Assembly (NCBI GenBank): GCA_945872195.1
Contig: CAMBZO010000119.1
Span: 1-7,646, forward strand
Source: Akkermansia muciniphila
GTDB lineage: Bacteria > Verrucomicrobiota > Verrucomicrobiia > Limisphaerales > SXTU01
DNA: 7,646 bases
Direction of reading: 5' to 3'
Shown: piece by piece, positions 1 to 7,400 of the stretch
Numbering within the stretch: the stretch's first letter is position 1
Layout: each line of letters opens with the position of its first letter
Position numbers and translations under genes: made by a program
The notes under the pieces: generated by a model
What the model was told of the DNA's origin: nothing
Seen by the model: only the letters and a program-made list of their open reading frames with translations
Database searches by the model: none

Positions 1-941
1 TCGCCACGCTTCACGCCGGCGAAGACCGCCCAGAGGCCGTAGTATTCGCGCTGCGAAATGGGGTCGAGCTTGTGGTCGTGGCAACGGGCGCAGTTGATGG
101 TCACGCCCATCGAGGCGGTGAGGACTTGCGTGACCATGTCGTCGAGGTCATCCGCGCGGGCGGCGCGTTTAAGCACGTCGCTCTTCGTTTCCACCTGCCC
201 GACGAAGTCCCACGGGCCGGCGGCGAGGAAGCCGAGAGCGGACAGGTTTTGAGAGTTGAAAGTTGAGAGTTGAGAGCCGGGTTCCTTGGTCGGAGCGGCT
301 TCGGCGACCTTGGACTTGGGACCTTGGACTTTGAACACCTCGGCGAGCACGTCACCGGCGATTTGTTCGCGGAGAAATTGGTCGTAGGGCTTGTCGGCGT
401 TGAGCGAGGCGATGACGTAATCGCGGTAGTGCCAGGCGTTGGGGCGAAGCTGGTCGCGCTCGAAGCCGTGTGTATCGGCGTAGTGCGCGATGTCGAGCCA
501 GTGGCGCGCCCAGCGCTCGCCGTAGTGCGGGCTGGCGAGGAGGCGGTCCACGAGTCTGGCGACAGCGCCGTGCTCACTTTCCCGCTTTCTCGCTTTCTCA
601 CTTTCTCCGACGGCAGGCGGGAAAGTGGGAGAGTGAGAAAGTGAGAACTCGCGCACGAACGTCTCGACCTCTTCGGGCGCTGGCGGCAGGCCGAGGAGAT
701 CGAAGTAGAGGCGGCGGATCAGCGTGCGTGGATCGGCCTCGGGGCTGGGCTGAAGGCCCTTGGCTTCGAGCTTCGCGAGGATGAAACGGTCGAGGTCGGT
801 GCGCGGCCACGCAGATTGCTTCACCGTCGGCAAGGTGGGGCGGACGACGGGCTGGTAAGCCCAGTGCGCCAGCGGCTCCGCAGCGCGCAAAGCCCAGGCG
901 GACGCGAGCAACGGCAGCAGTCGGAACAGCAAGCGAATCAT
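1..941 (-). CDS. DUF1549-type (PSD1/planctomycete cytochrome class) secreted protein, N-terminal part, cut by left edge
   Basis: This is an open frame of 313 codons from the ATG at 941-939 to the window edge, with no stop; the C-terminus, where a DUF1553 domain would be expected, is missing. Residues 1-21 look like a signal peptide (hydrophobic core, then ALRA before AEP). Family hallmarks in order are LDRFILAKLEAKGL (50-63), RRLYFDLLGLPPAPEE (76-91), RLVDRLLASPHYGERWARHW (129-148), YRDYVIASLNADKPYDQF (172-189), GFLAAGPWDFVG (237-248) and CARCHDHKLDPI (284-295). The last holds CxxCH (C284, C287, H288; bases 78-92), a possible heme or metal site. These proteins often accompany sulfatases in Planctomycetes and Verrucomicrobia, but their biochemical role is poorly established. 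Two loops, about residues 98-126 and 202-232, are longer than I expect and are built from repeat DNA. The start overlaps the upstream sulfatase stop. Family assignment is strong; function is unknown. Confidence 0.9.
   Translation of the reverse strand, partial: MIRLLFRLLPLLASAWALRAAEPLAHWAYQPVVRPTLPTVKQSAWPRTDLDRFILAKLEAKGLQPSPEADPRTLIRRLYFDLLGLPPAPEEVETFVREFSLSHSPTFPPAVGESEKARKRESEHGAVARLVDRLLASPHYGERWARHWLDIAHYADTHGFERDQLRPNAWHYRDYVIASLNADKPYDQFLREQIAGDVLAEVFKVQGPKSKVAEAAPTKEPGSQLSTFNSQNLSALGFLAAGPWDFVGQVETKSDVLKRAARADDLDDMVTQVLTASMGVTINCARCHDHKLDPISQREYYGLWAVFAGVKRG
249..276. repeat. Period-7 tandem array (four heptamers) inside the DUF1549 gene
   Basis: On the + strand the bases read TTGAGAG, TTGAAAG, TTGAGAG, TTGAGAG: four consecutive heptamers with one substitution, 28 nt in all. 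On the coding strand this is a CAACTCT/CAACTTT array, which contributes the Ser/Thr/Gln/Asn-rich stretch around residues 223-231, just before the conserved GFLAAGPWD block. Because seven is not a multiple of three, the protein itself is not periodic; the periodicity belongs to the DNA. It resembles in style the heptamer STRR repeats known in cyanobacteria, though no relation is claimed. Confidence 0.9.
306..333. repeat. Two-copy 14-nt direct repeat (degenerate period 7) inside the DUF1549 gene
   Basis: The unit GACCTTGGACTTGG (306-319) is followed directly by GACCTTGGACTTTG (320-333), with one mismatch. Each half is itself a pair of related heptamers, so the array has an underlying period of seven and is 28 nt long, the same length as the array at 249-276. 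On the coding strand it reads as a CAAGTCC/AAGGTCC series and encodes the Lys/Val/Gln/Ser-rich stretch at about residues 204-212. It is a different sequence family from the 249-276 array and is separated from it by 29 nt. Confidence 0.88.
573..645. repeat. Imperfect inverted repeat made of period-8 units, inside the DUF1549 gene
   Basis: The left arm (573-608) is a degenerate series of CTTTCTCA/CTTTCCCG-like octamers. The right arm (616-645) is the opposite-strand version, a series of GAAAGTGG/GAAAGTGA-like units. Aligned by outer ends, about 22 of 30 positions are complementary, and several mismatches would be G-U wobbles in one of the two RNA strands. The intervening segment is only 7 nt, so a stem-loop is plausible in DNA or mRNA. 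It encodes the Ser/Pro then Lys/Arg/Glu-rich loop at roughly residues 99-123, between the LPPAPEE block and the RLVDRLLASP block. No transposase or target-site duplication is evident. Confidence 0.88.
938..941 (-). other. ATGA start/stop overlap joining sulfatase and DUF1549 gene
   Basis: The sulfatase stop TGA (940-938) and the DUF1549 start ATG (941-939) share bases as ATGA. Such overlaps usually reflect translational coupling by re-initiation. The other junctions in the set are gaps of 14 nt (2861-2874), 16 nt (4405-4420) and 15 nt (7457-7471), none containing an obvious Shine-Dalgarno sequence. Confidence 0.9.
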
Positions 942-2860
942 GGGACGGCAATTTTGAGAGCGGCAATCTTCCCCTTGAAGGAGTCTTTGCCAGTGTAGGC
1001 GGCAACCGGCATGCCGTTGTCGTGGCCGAGGCAGAAGTCTTCCTGTGGCTGGCGGGCGAGGAGCTTGCCGGCCTGGCCGGTGACGGCGGGTTGGTCGCCG
1101 ACCTTGAGCGTCATGGAACCATCGGCGGCGAGCGCGGCGGTGATGGTGGCGCTGCCGGGGAACTCAGCCGGCGAGGTGACTTCGCTGAACTCGACGCCCG
1201 CACCCGTGCGGACGAGGAAGGCGACGCGACCGGCCTTGAGGTGCAACGCGTAGCCCGCCACCAGCCCGCCGTGTGCGAGGAGGATGGCGTCGCGCTGTTG
1301 CGTCTCGACTGTGCAGGTGATGCTGAAGGGCTGGCCGCCGATTTGCGGCGCATGCGCGGCGTCCAGTGCGTCGCCCGGCTTCAAGGTGTCGAGGCTGGCA
1401 GCTTTGGCAGGCGTCTTCGCATCGGTCTTCGCGGCTGGCTTGGCCGGTTTGGCCTGTGGCGCAGCCTCCTCGGTGGGATAGAGTGTCTTGGGTTTCTCGA
1501 CCACGCCCGCCGGACGGCGCGCGGCAGGCTCCTTGCCACCAATCTCGGCCGTCATCTTGGCCGCGAGCGACTGGAGCTTCACGACGACTTCGGGGTGCTT
1601 GGCGGCGAGGCTGGTTTGCTCGCCAATTTCCTGGTCGAGGTTGTAGAGGCGCGGGCCGACGCCGCTGGCGTCGGGGTCCGTGCTCTGGCCCATGGAGCGG
1701 GGCTGCGGAGCAATGGCGAGTTTCCATGGGCCTTGGCGCACGGCTTGAAGGTTGTAGCCGGCGAAGTAGTAGTGCGCCTCGCGTTGCGATTCCTTCGTCT
1801 TGCCGAAGAGCAGCGGCGTGATGTCGCGCCCGTCAATCACCGGACGCGCGGGCACGCTGCCACCCGCGAGCGCGACGGCGGTGGGCAGCAAATCAATCGT
1901 GCCCGCGACCGTATCACACACGCTGCCGGGCGCGATTTTGCCCGGCCACCACGCGACCGTCGGCACGCGCACGCCGCCTTCCCACGTGCTGCCCTTGCCG
2001 CCGCGCAGGGGCAGCGCACTGCCGCCGTCCGCGCCCTTCACGAGCCACGGGCCATTGTCGCTGGTGAAGACCACGAGCGTGCGCTCGGCGAGCTTCAGTT
2101 CGCGCAAGGTTTCGAGCACGCGCCCGACACTCCAGTCCACTTCTTCGACCCAGTCGCCAAAGCGGCCGTTGGCGGACTTGCCGCGAAATTTCTCCCCCGG
2201 CCAGATGGGCGTGTGGACGGCGGTGTGCGGAAAGTAGAGGAGGAATGGCTTGTCCTTGCTGGCGCGGATGAAGCCGACGGCCTCCTCCGTGTAGCGCTCG
2301 ACGATGCGGCTTTGCTGCTCGTCGGTCAGCAACTCCGCGACCTTGTCGTCACGCAGCAAAGGCACCACGCGCTCGCCCGTCTGCGTGGACTTCTTCTGCA
2401 TGTCGTTCGAGTAGGGAATGCCGAAGTAGTGGTCGAAGCCCTGGCGCGTCGGCAGGAATTCCGGCTGGTCGCCGACGTGCCACTTGCCAATGCACATCGT
2501 GGCGTAGCCGCGCTCCTTGAGCCGCTCGGCGATGGTGAACTCCGCCGGGTTCAGCCCGTTCGCCTGCCCGGGAAAGTAAACGCCGGGCACCGAGATCCGA
2601 GCGCCGTAGCAGCCGGTGAGCAGTTGCGCCCGCGACACCGAGCAGACCGGTGCAGCGTAGAAGCTGGTGAGCTTCATCCCCTCGCGCGCCATGCGGTCGA
2701 GGTGCGGCGTGCGCTGCTTCGTCGCGCCAAACGGCCCGATGTCCGCGTAGCCGAGGTCATCTATGAAGATGATGACGACGTTGGGTTTGGGTGGCGCGTC
2801 AGCGGCGAAGGCAGATTGGGTCACAACGAGCGACAGGAGCAGGAGTGCGAGGTGTTTCAT
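938..2860 (-). CDS. Secreted type I sulfatase (arylsulfatase A-like) with C-terminal LamG-like domain
   Basis: This is a 640-residue alkaline-phosphatase-superfamily sulfatase that hydrolyses a sulfate ester on an unknown substrate outside the cytoplasm. Residues 1-19 are a signal peptide (AFA before ADAPP). Mapped on human arylsulfatase A, the active site is complete: D34-D35 (metal), C73 and R77 in CSVSR, K126 and H128 (GKWH), S151 (IPYSND), H216 (VHTP), D268-N269 (SDNG) and K289 (RGGKG). CSVSR lacks the usual proline or alanine of the C-x-P/A-x-R formylglycine signature. An Ala/Pro/Lys-rich linker (about 441-494, densest at 463-488) leads to a beta-sandwich resembling LamG/concanavalin domains (about 495-640; bases 941-1378), recognised by phrases such as GGLVAGYALHLKAGRVAFLV and its final FKGKIAALKI strand. 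It lies 14 nt downstream of the 509-residue sulfatase and overlaps the next gene. Sulfatase assignment is very secure, the LamG call good, the substrate unknown. Confidence 0.95.
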   Translation of the reverse strand: MKHLALLLLSLVVTQSAFAADAPPKPNVVIIFIDDLGYADIGPFGATKQRTPHLDRMAREGMKLTSFYAAPVCSVSRAQLLTGCYGARISVPGVYFPGQANGLNPAEFTIAERLKERGYATMCIGKWHVGDQPEFLPTRQGFDHYFGIPYSNDMQKKSTQTGERVVPLLRDDKVAELLTDEQQSRIVERYTEEAVGFIRASKDKPFLLYFPHTAVHTPIWPGEKFRGKSANGRFGDWVEEVDWSVGRVLETLRELKLAERTLVVFTSDNGPWLVKGADGGSALPLRGGKGSTWEGGVRVPTVAWWPGKIAPGSVCDTVAGTIDLLPTAVALAGGSVPARPVIDGRDITPLLFGKTKESQREAHYYFAGYNLQAVRQGPWKLAIAPQPRSMGQSTDPDASGVGPRLYNLDQEIGEQTSLAAKHPEVVVKLQSLAAKMTAEIGGKEPAARRPAGVVEKPKTLYPTEEAAPQAKPAKPAAKTDAKTPAKAASLDTLKPGDALDAAHAPQIGGQPFSITCTVETQQRDAILLAHGGLVAGYALHLKAGRVAFLVRTGAGVEFSEVTSPAEFPGSATITAALAADGSMTLKVGDQPAVTGQAGKLLARQPQEDFCLGHDNGMPVAAYTGKDSFKGKIAALKIAVP

Positions 2861-2874
2861 GGGATGGTTTTGGG

Positions 2875-4404
2875 TTATGGTAGCTTAGGCTTCATCGACG
2901 CACCACCTGCCTTCTCCACGGGATAGACTGCGCCCTGCTTTTCAAGTCCGGCGATGAGGCCCTGCATGAGGCGCTTGAGGTCGGCGGGTTCGGTGAGGGC
3001 GAGGTTCTTCTGCTCGAACGGGTCGGCCTTCAGGTTGAAGAGCTGGTAGTGCGAACCCTCAGAAACTTCGGTGGGGAAGTAGTGGTAGATGACTTTCCAA
3101 TCGCCGCTGCGGTAGGTGGTGAAGTAGTCCGTGCGATGCGGCGCGTGCGGGTAGTGCATGAGGAAGGTCTCCTCGCGGGTCGCATCGCGCTTGCCGGTGA
3201 GCAACGTGTCGAGTCGCGCACCGTCCACGGCGTGAGTCGTCGGCGCGGATTTGCCGGTGAGCGCGAGGAGGGTGGGGAACATGTCGTAAACCGCGGCCTG
3301 CTGGCTCTGGATGGCTCCGGCGGCGATGGGCAGGCGCTTCTGAAACGCGTTGCCTGCGCTCGGTTTGGCCCACGCGGCGATGAAGGGCACGCGCGTGCCG
3401 CCTTCGTAGTGCGAGCCTTTCTTGCCGCGCAACGGAGCCGCGCACGCGACTGCGTGCTGGTGGCCAAGCGGCGCGTCGGAGCCGTTGTCGCCGAGGAAGA
3501 AGATGAGCGTGTTCTCCGCGACGCCGAGTTTCTCAAGGTGGTTGAGCACGTCGCCGAGGGACTTGTCCATGCCCTCGACGAGCGTGGCGAAGGCTTGGGC
3601 GTTGGCGGGCTTGCCGGAGTTCGCGTAGTGCGCGGCGAAGCGCGGGTCGGAGTTGAAGGGCGCGTGGACGGCGTAGTGCGCGAAGTAGAGGAAGAAGGGC
3701 TTGTCCGCTTTCACCGCGTCGGCGACGTGCGCGTTGGCTTCGAGTGTGAGCGCCTCGGTGAGGAAGATTTCCTGGCCGTGATACTTGTCGAGACCGAGCA
3801 CCGCCGCCTTCGCACGCTTCCCCGCGGCGTCGCCGAAGTTCTGCTTCCCGTAATAGCTCGCAGGCGCGCCGATGGACGCGCCGCCTACGTTGATGTCGAA
3901 GCCGATGGTGCGCGGGTCCGCACCCTCCGACTCGCGCGGGCCGAAGTGGCCTTTGCCGACGTGGATGGTGCGGTAGCCATCGGCCTGCATCAGGCGCGGC
4001 AACGTCACATCGCCTTTCGTCAAGCCCTGCCAATTCCACTGCGGCGGGCCTTTCGGACCGGCGTTGTTGCCATCAGGGTTAATCCAATTCGTCGTGCGAT
4101 GCCGCGCGGCGTTTTGACCCGTCATGATGGAAATGCGCGTGGGCGAGCACACGCTCATCGCGCAGAAGTTGTTGAAGCGAATCCCGCGCGCCGCGAGGCG
4201 CTCCATGTTCGGCGTCCGGTAATAGTCGTTGAGCGGATAGCGCTTGGGCTTGCCGTCCGCGTCGGTGAGGAACGGCACCGAGGTATCCATCACGCCCATG
4301 TCATCCACGAGCATGATGACGAGGTTGGGTTTCGTCGGCGTGGCGGCGTGGAGCGCGGCGAGCGGGACGAGGAGAAGGGCGAGAAGATGGAGGATGCGTT
4401 TCAT
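2875..4404 (-). CDS. Secreted type I sulfatase with canonical CSPTR site
   Basis: This is a 509-residue sulfatase of ordinary length that cleaves a sulfate ester on an unidentified substrate. Residues 1-20 form a signal peptide (LHA before ATP). Active-site elements in order are D34-D35 (LVDDMG), C86 and R90 in CSPTR followed by ISIMTGQNAARHRT, K151 and H153 in GKGHFG, H247 (YAVHAPF), D306-N307 (GDNGS) and K329 in the LRGKKGSHYEGGTRVP block. C86 would be converted to formylglycine. The long segment between the first metal site and CSPTR (PFLTDADGKPKRYPLNDYYR region) and the NWINPDGNNAGPKGPPQWNW region mark a subfamily distinct from the neighbouring 640-residue sulfatase, so the two are not recent duplicates. 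The C-terminal YRSGDWKVIYHYFP and LFNLKADPFEQKNLA blocks are typical of the family's C-terminal subdomain. The start ATG lies 16 nt after the upstream stop with no clear ribosome binding site. Confidence 0.96.
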   Translation of the reverse strand: MKRILHLLALLLVPLAALHAATPTKPNLVIMLVDDMGVMDTSVPFLTDADGKPKRYPLNDYYRTPNMERLAARGIRFNNFCAMSVCSPTRISIMTGQNAARHRTTNWINPDGNNAGPKGPPQWNWQGLTKGDVTLPRLMQADGYRTIHVGKGHFGPRESEGADPRTIGFDINVGGASIGAPASYYGKQNFGDAAGKRAKAAVLGLDKYHGQEIFLTEALTLEANAHVADAVKADKPFFLYFAHYAVHAPFNSDPRFAAHYANSGKPANAQAFATLVEGMDKSLGDVLNHLEKLGVAENTLIFFLGDNGSDAPLGHQHAVACAAPLRGKKGSHYEGGTRVPFIAAWAKPSAGNAFQKRLPIAAGAIQSQQAAVYDMFPTLLALTGKSAPTTHAVDGARLDTLLTGKRDATREETFLMHYPHAPHRTDYFTTYRSGDWKVIYHYFPTEVSEGSHYQLFNLKADPFEQKNLALTEPADLKRLMQGLIAGLEKQGAVYPVEKAGGASMKPKLP

Positions 4405-4420
4405 GAAATGAGCAATGGTC

Positions 4421-7400
4421 TCAGGGCTTGGGCGGCGCGGGGCTGAGTTGGTGGATGGTGCCGTGCAGGTTGCCGGTGAAGGCCGCGCCCGCCGCGCCGA
4501 GCAAGTCGTAGGTCAGCTCGTAGCTTTGCGTGGGCGCGAAGTTTTCCACCTCCACGAGCACGGTCGTGGGGTTGAGCAACCGGGTGCGCGTGAGCTTCGC
4601 GGGTTGCTCGTTGAGGTGCTGGGAGCCGTAGTTCTTCGAGCGCGCGAGGTGCCAGGTCTTGAGCTTAAAACGGCTGCGCTCGGCGGCGGCGGTGGCATCG
4701 AGCGGGTCAGAGAAGGTGAGTGCGAGGCCGTCCGTGCGCGCGTGGAGAGCGATGGGCAGGTGCGCGGGCTTGCCAGTGTGGCGCACACGGTAGAAGCCGC
4801 CGGGCGTCTGGCAATTCGACGCCCACACGGCGCAGCCGCTCGCGTAGAGCTGGCCTTCGCCGGGATGAAATCGCGCGCGCATCACGCCGGTCGGAAAGTC
4901 GGGAATGGGAAGCTCCACCATGCCGCCCTGCCACGTGCCGCCGCCGGACTCATGCGGCACAACGAAGAGCCGACCGTAGCCGTAGCTCGTGTTCAGCAGC
5001 GCGCCGCTCAAGTTGCCCCACGCGCCCTTCGGCACCCACAGCAGCTCGGCGGGCGAGCGGTCTTTCGCGTTCGTAATCCAGCAGAGCGGCTGGCGCATCG
5101 CGCTGTCGCTCGTGTTCGTCACGGCCGTGTAGCCGAGGATGTTGCCGTAGAAGCCGCCGTCGGGCACGACGCGGTTGATGCGATTCTTCGGCGTCCAGTG
5201 GCCTTCCTGGTCGGTGACAAAGAACGTGCCGTCGGGATTGAGGCACACACCGTTCGCCGCGCGGAAGCCGTTCGCAAGAATGTCCGTGCGCGAGCCGTCG
5301 GCGCTCACGCGAAGCAACGTGCCGTGGTGCGGCACGAGGGCGGGCTTCGCGTGGCAGGCGGACTTCGCGTAGTAGAAATTCCCGGCGGCATCCGTCTGGA
5401 GGCCCATCGCGAACTCGTGGAAGTGCTCGGTTACTTGCGCGTCGTTGTTGAAGCACTCGATGAAATCCGCCTCGCCGTCGCCGTTGCGGTCGCGCAGCAC
5501 GGCGAGTTGGTCGCGACAGGTGAGATAAATATCGCCCCGCACGACCTTCAGTCCGAGCGGCTGGAACAACCCGCTGGCAATGCGCTTCCATTGCAGCGCC
5601 GTCGGCTTTTCACCCAAGCCCGTGACCGTCCACACGTCGCCGTTCCAAGTGGCGAGCGCGGCGCTGCGGCCATCGGGCAGGAAGTCAAACGCGCCGATGC
5701 GCATGATGCTGTGCCATGGATTCGCGTCCGGCAGCGTGAGTGAGTCCACGGCGAACGGGCCGGCGTTGGTGCCGAGCATGGCCAGCGTCGGCACTGTCTC
5801 CTTCCAACGCTGCGGCCCGCCGCGCGTGAGCGGCGCGAGGTCGAGCGACTCGGTGTCCGCCGCCGCGACGGCCCGCACGTCGGTTGCGCCGGGCTTCGCG
5901 GTGTAGAGACACAGCAGGCGCGCCTTCGGATTCGGCGGGAGTTGGAGCACGGTGAAGCCGTCCTGCGCCACGAGACTCGCACCTTCTCCGCGCAACGCAG
6001 CGGGCGCCGCCGCCGGCGCGACGCGGAGCGCGATGACTTTCGTTGTCGGGCCGACGTTGAGGGTGCGTTTGAACACCAGTGCGTCGCCGCTCTTCGCGAG
6101 GCCCGGCGAATCCAGCACCTCCGCCGCGCCCACGGTGTAGCTCACCACCGCGCGGTTGCCGTGCAAGTGCAGCCCGCGATACCGCGTCCACGCGCTCGGC
6201 AAGGGGCCAAACGGTTTCCCGTCGCGGCCCAGCGGACGCGGGTCCGCCCACGCGCCCGTTGCGGGATTCGCCCAGCCGGGGCCGACCGGATTCGCCCACG
6301 CGACATCGCCCGCGATGCTCGTGTGCGTGCCGTGCGAGCCGTCGAACGCGATGCCTTTCCAGTCCACGAACTTCTCCCCGCTCCACGCCGCCGCCACGCG
6401 CATCGTGTCGTGGTCGTAGAGCATCCACGCGCGGCCTTTGCTCACGCCGCCGGGACCGTCATCGAGGCGGATGGCGATGCCCTTGTAAGCGATGTTCCCC
6501 GGCGTCACCTGATACGTCCATTGCAGCGCAGGACCGAAATCCATTTTCAAATAGAACGGCGTGCGGTCTGCCGGCGCGGCCTTGGCCAGCGTCCGCATCG
6601 GGCGCGGCAACGCGGCGAGGTAAGCCGCGTCCACTTTGAAAACCTGGCTCGGGTTCTGCGTCCGCAGCACTTCATCGCGCAGATATTGAATCGCCGCGTA
6701 ACGGTCCTCCGGCGGCACGGGCAGCGCGGGCATCAGGCCGAAGCCCTTCGAGACGGTTTGGAAAATGCGGAACGGGTCGGTCCCGTTCGTGAGCGCTTCC
6801 TTGTGAAACTTGCGCGAGGTCGGCAGCGAACCTTCCTGCGTCGGCGTGCCGTGACACACCATGCACGCGAGGGTGAACAGCTCCTTGCCGCGCGCCAGCG
6901 ACGCCGCGTTCCACTGCGTCATCAGCTGCGCGTGCGGCACGTCGCTCAACGGCTGCACCCACGCCTGCCGAATCTCCGCGCCGCCCTGCGCGACCAACGC
7001 GAGCTGCGTCGGCACGCCCGCGATGCCGTCGGGAAACGTGACCTCCGCCTTGAGTTGCGGGTTCCGCGATTTCGCCAGCTCCGGCACGTCCACGATGGTC
7101 TTGCCATCCACCTCCGCGACGAGCGACGCGGCCTTCCCGCCAAGTTGCTCGAACTGCAACTCCAGCACGCGCCACGCGCCCGCCTTGCCGATGGGCAGCG
7201 CGACCGTGCTTGACGGATGCACCTGCACTGCCAGCCGCGCGTCCGCCGTCGGCAGCCGATACTCCAAGTGCAACCGGAAGTTCGCGAGCGCCACGGGATA
7301 CGCCACCGTCTGCGCTTCCGCACGCGGCACAAAGCCGGTGAACACCGGCACGCGCGTCTGCTCGACTGTGCGCGCCGGGGTGGTGGGAAGCTGCGCCTGG

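Noticed and set aside
573..645. Intrinsic transcription terminator
   Set aside because: It lies inside an open coding frame, the stem is imperfect and purine/pyrimidine-biased rather than GC-rich, and no T-run follows it in the direction of transcription.
249..645. CRISPR array
   Set aside because: The repeats are 7, 8 or 14 nt, adjacent without spacers, from different families and inside a gene.
1..941. DUF1549 gene as a frameshifted pseudogene
   Set aside because: Conserved blocks before, between and after the repeat-derived loops are all in the same frame with no stop, so disruption is not supported within the window.
101..1005. Minus-strand open frames of 166 and 135 codons over the DUF1549 region
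   Set aside because: They are out of frame with the DUF1549 motifs. The true frame is open from 941 to the edge without a stop.
1022..2926. Long plus-strand open frame of 634 codons opposite the 640-residue sulfatase
   Set aside because: It is the antisense shadow of a GC-rich gene: composition is Arg/Ala/Gly/Val-heavy, no family motif is visible, and the minus strand encodes a complete sulfatase.
3049..4446. Plus-strand open frame of 465 codons opposite the 509-residue sulfatase
   Set aside because: It mirrors the real gene codon by codon and shows no recognisable domain; high GC suppresses stops on the opposite strand.
4415..7213. Two long plus-strand open frames (442 and 423 codons) opposite the cytochrome/propeller gene
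   Set aside because: They are Arg/His/Ala-rich with no motif, and the minus-strand frame has clear signal peptide, CxxCH and propeller phrases.
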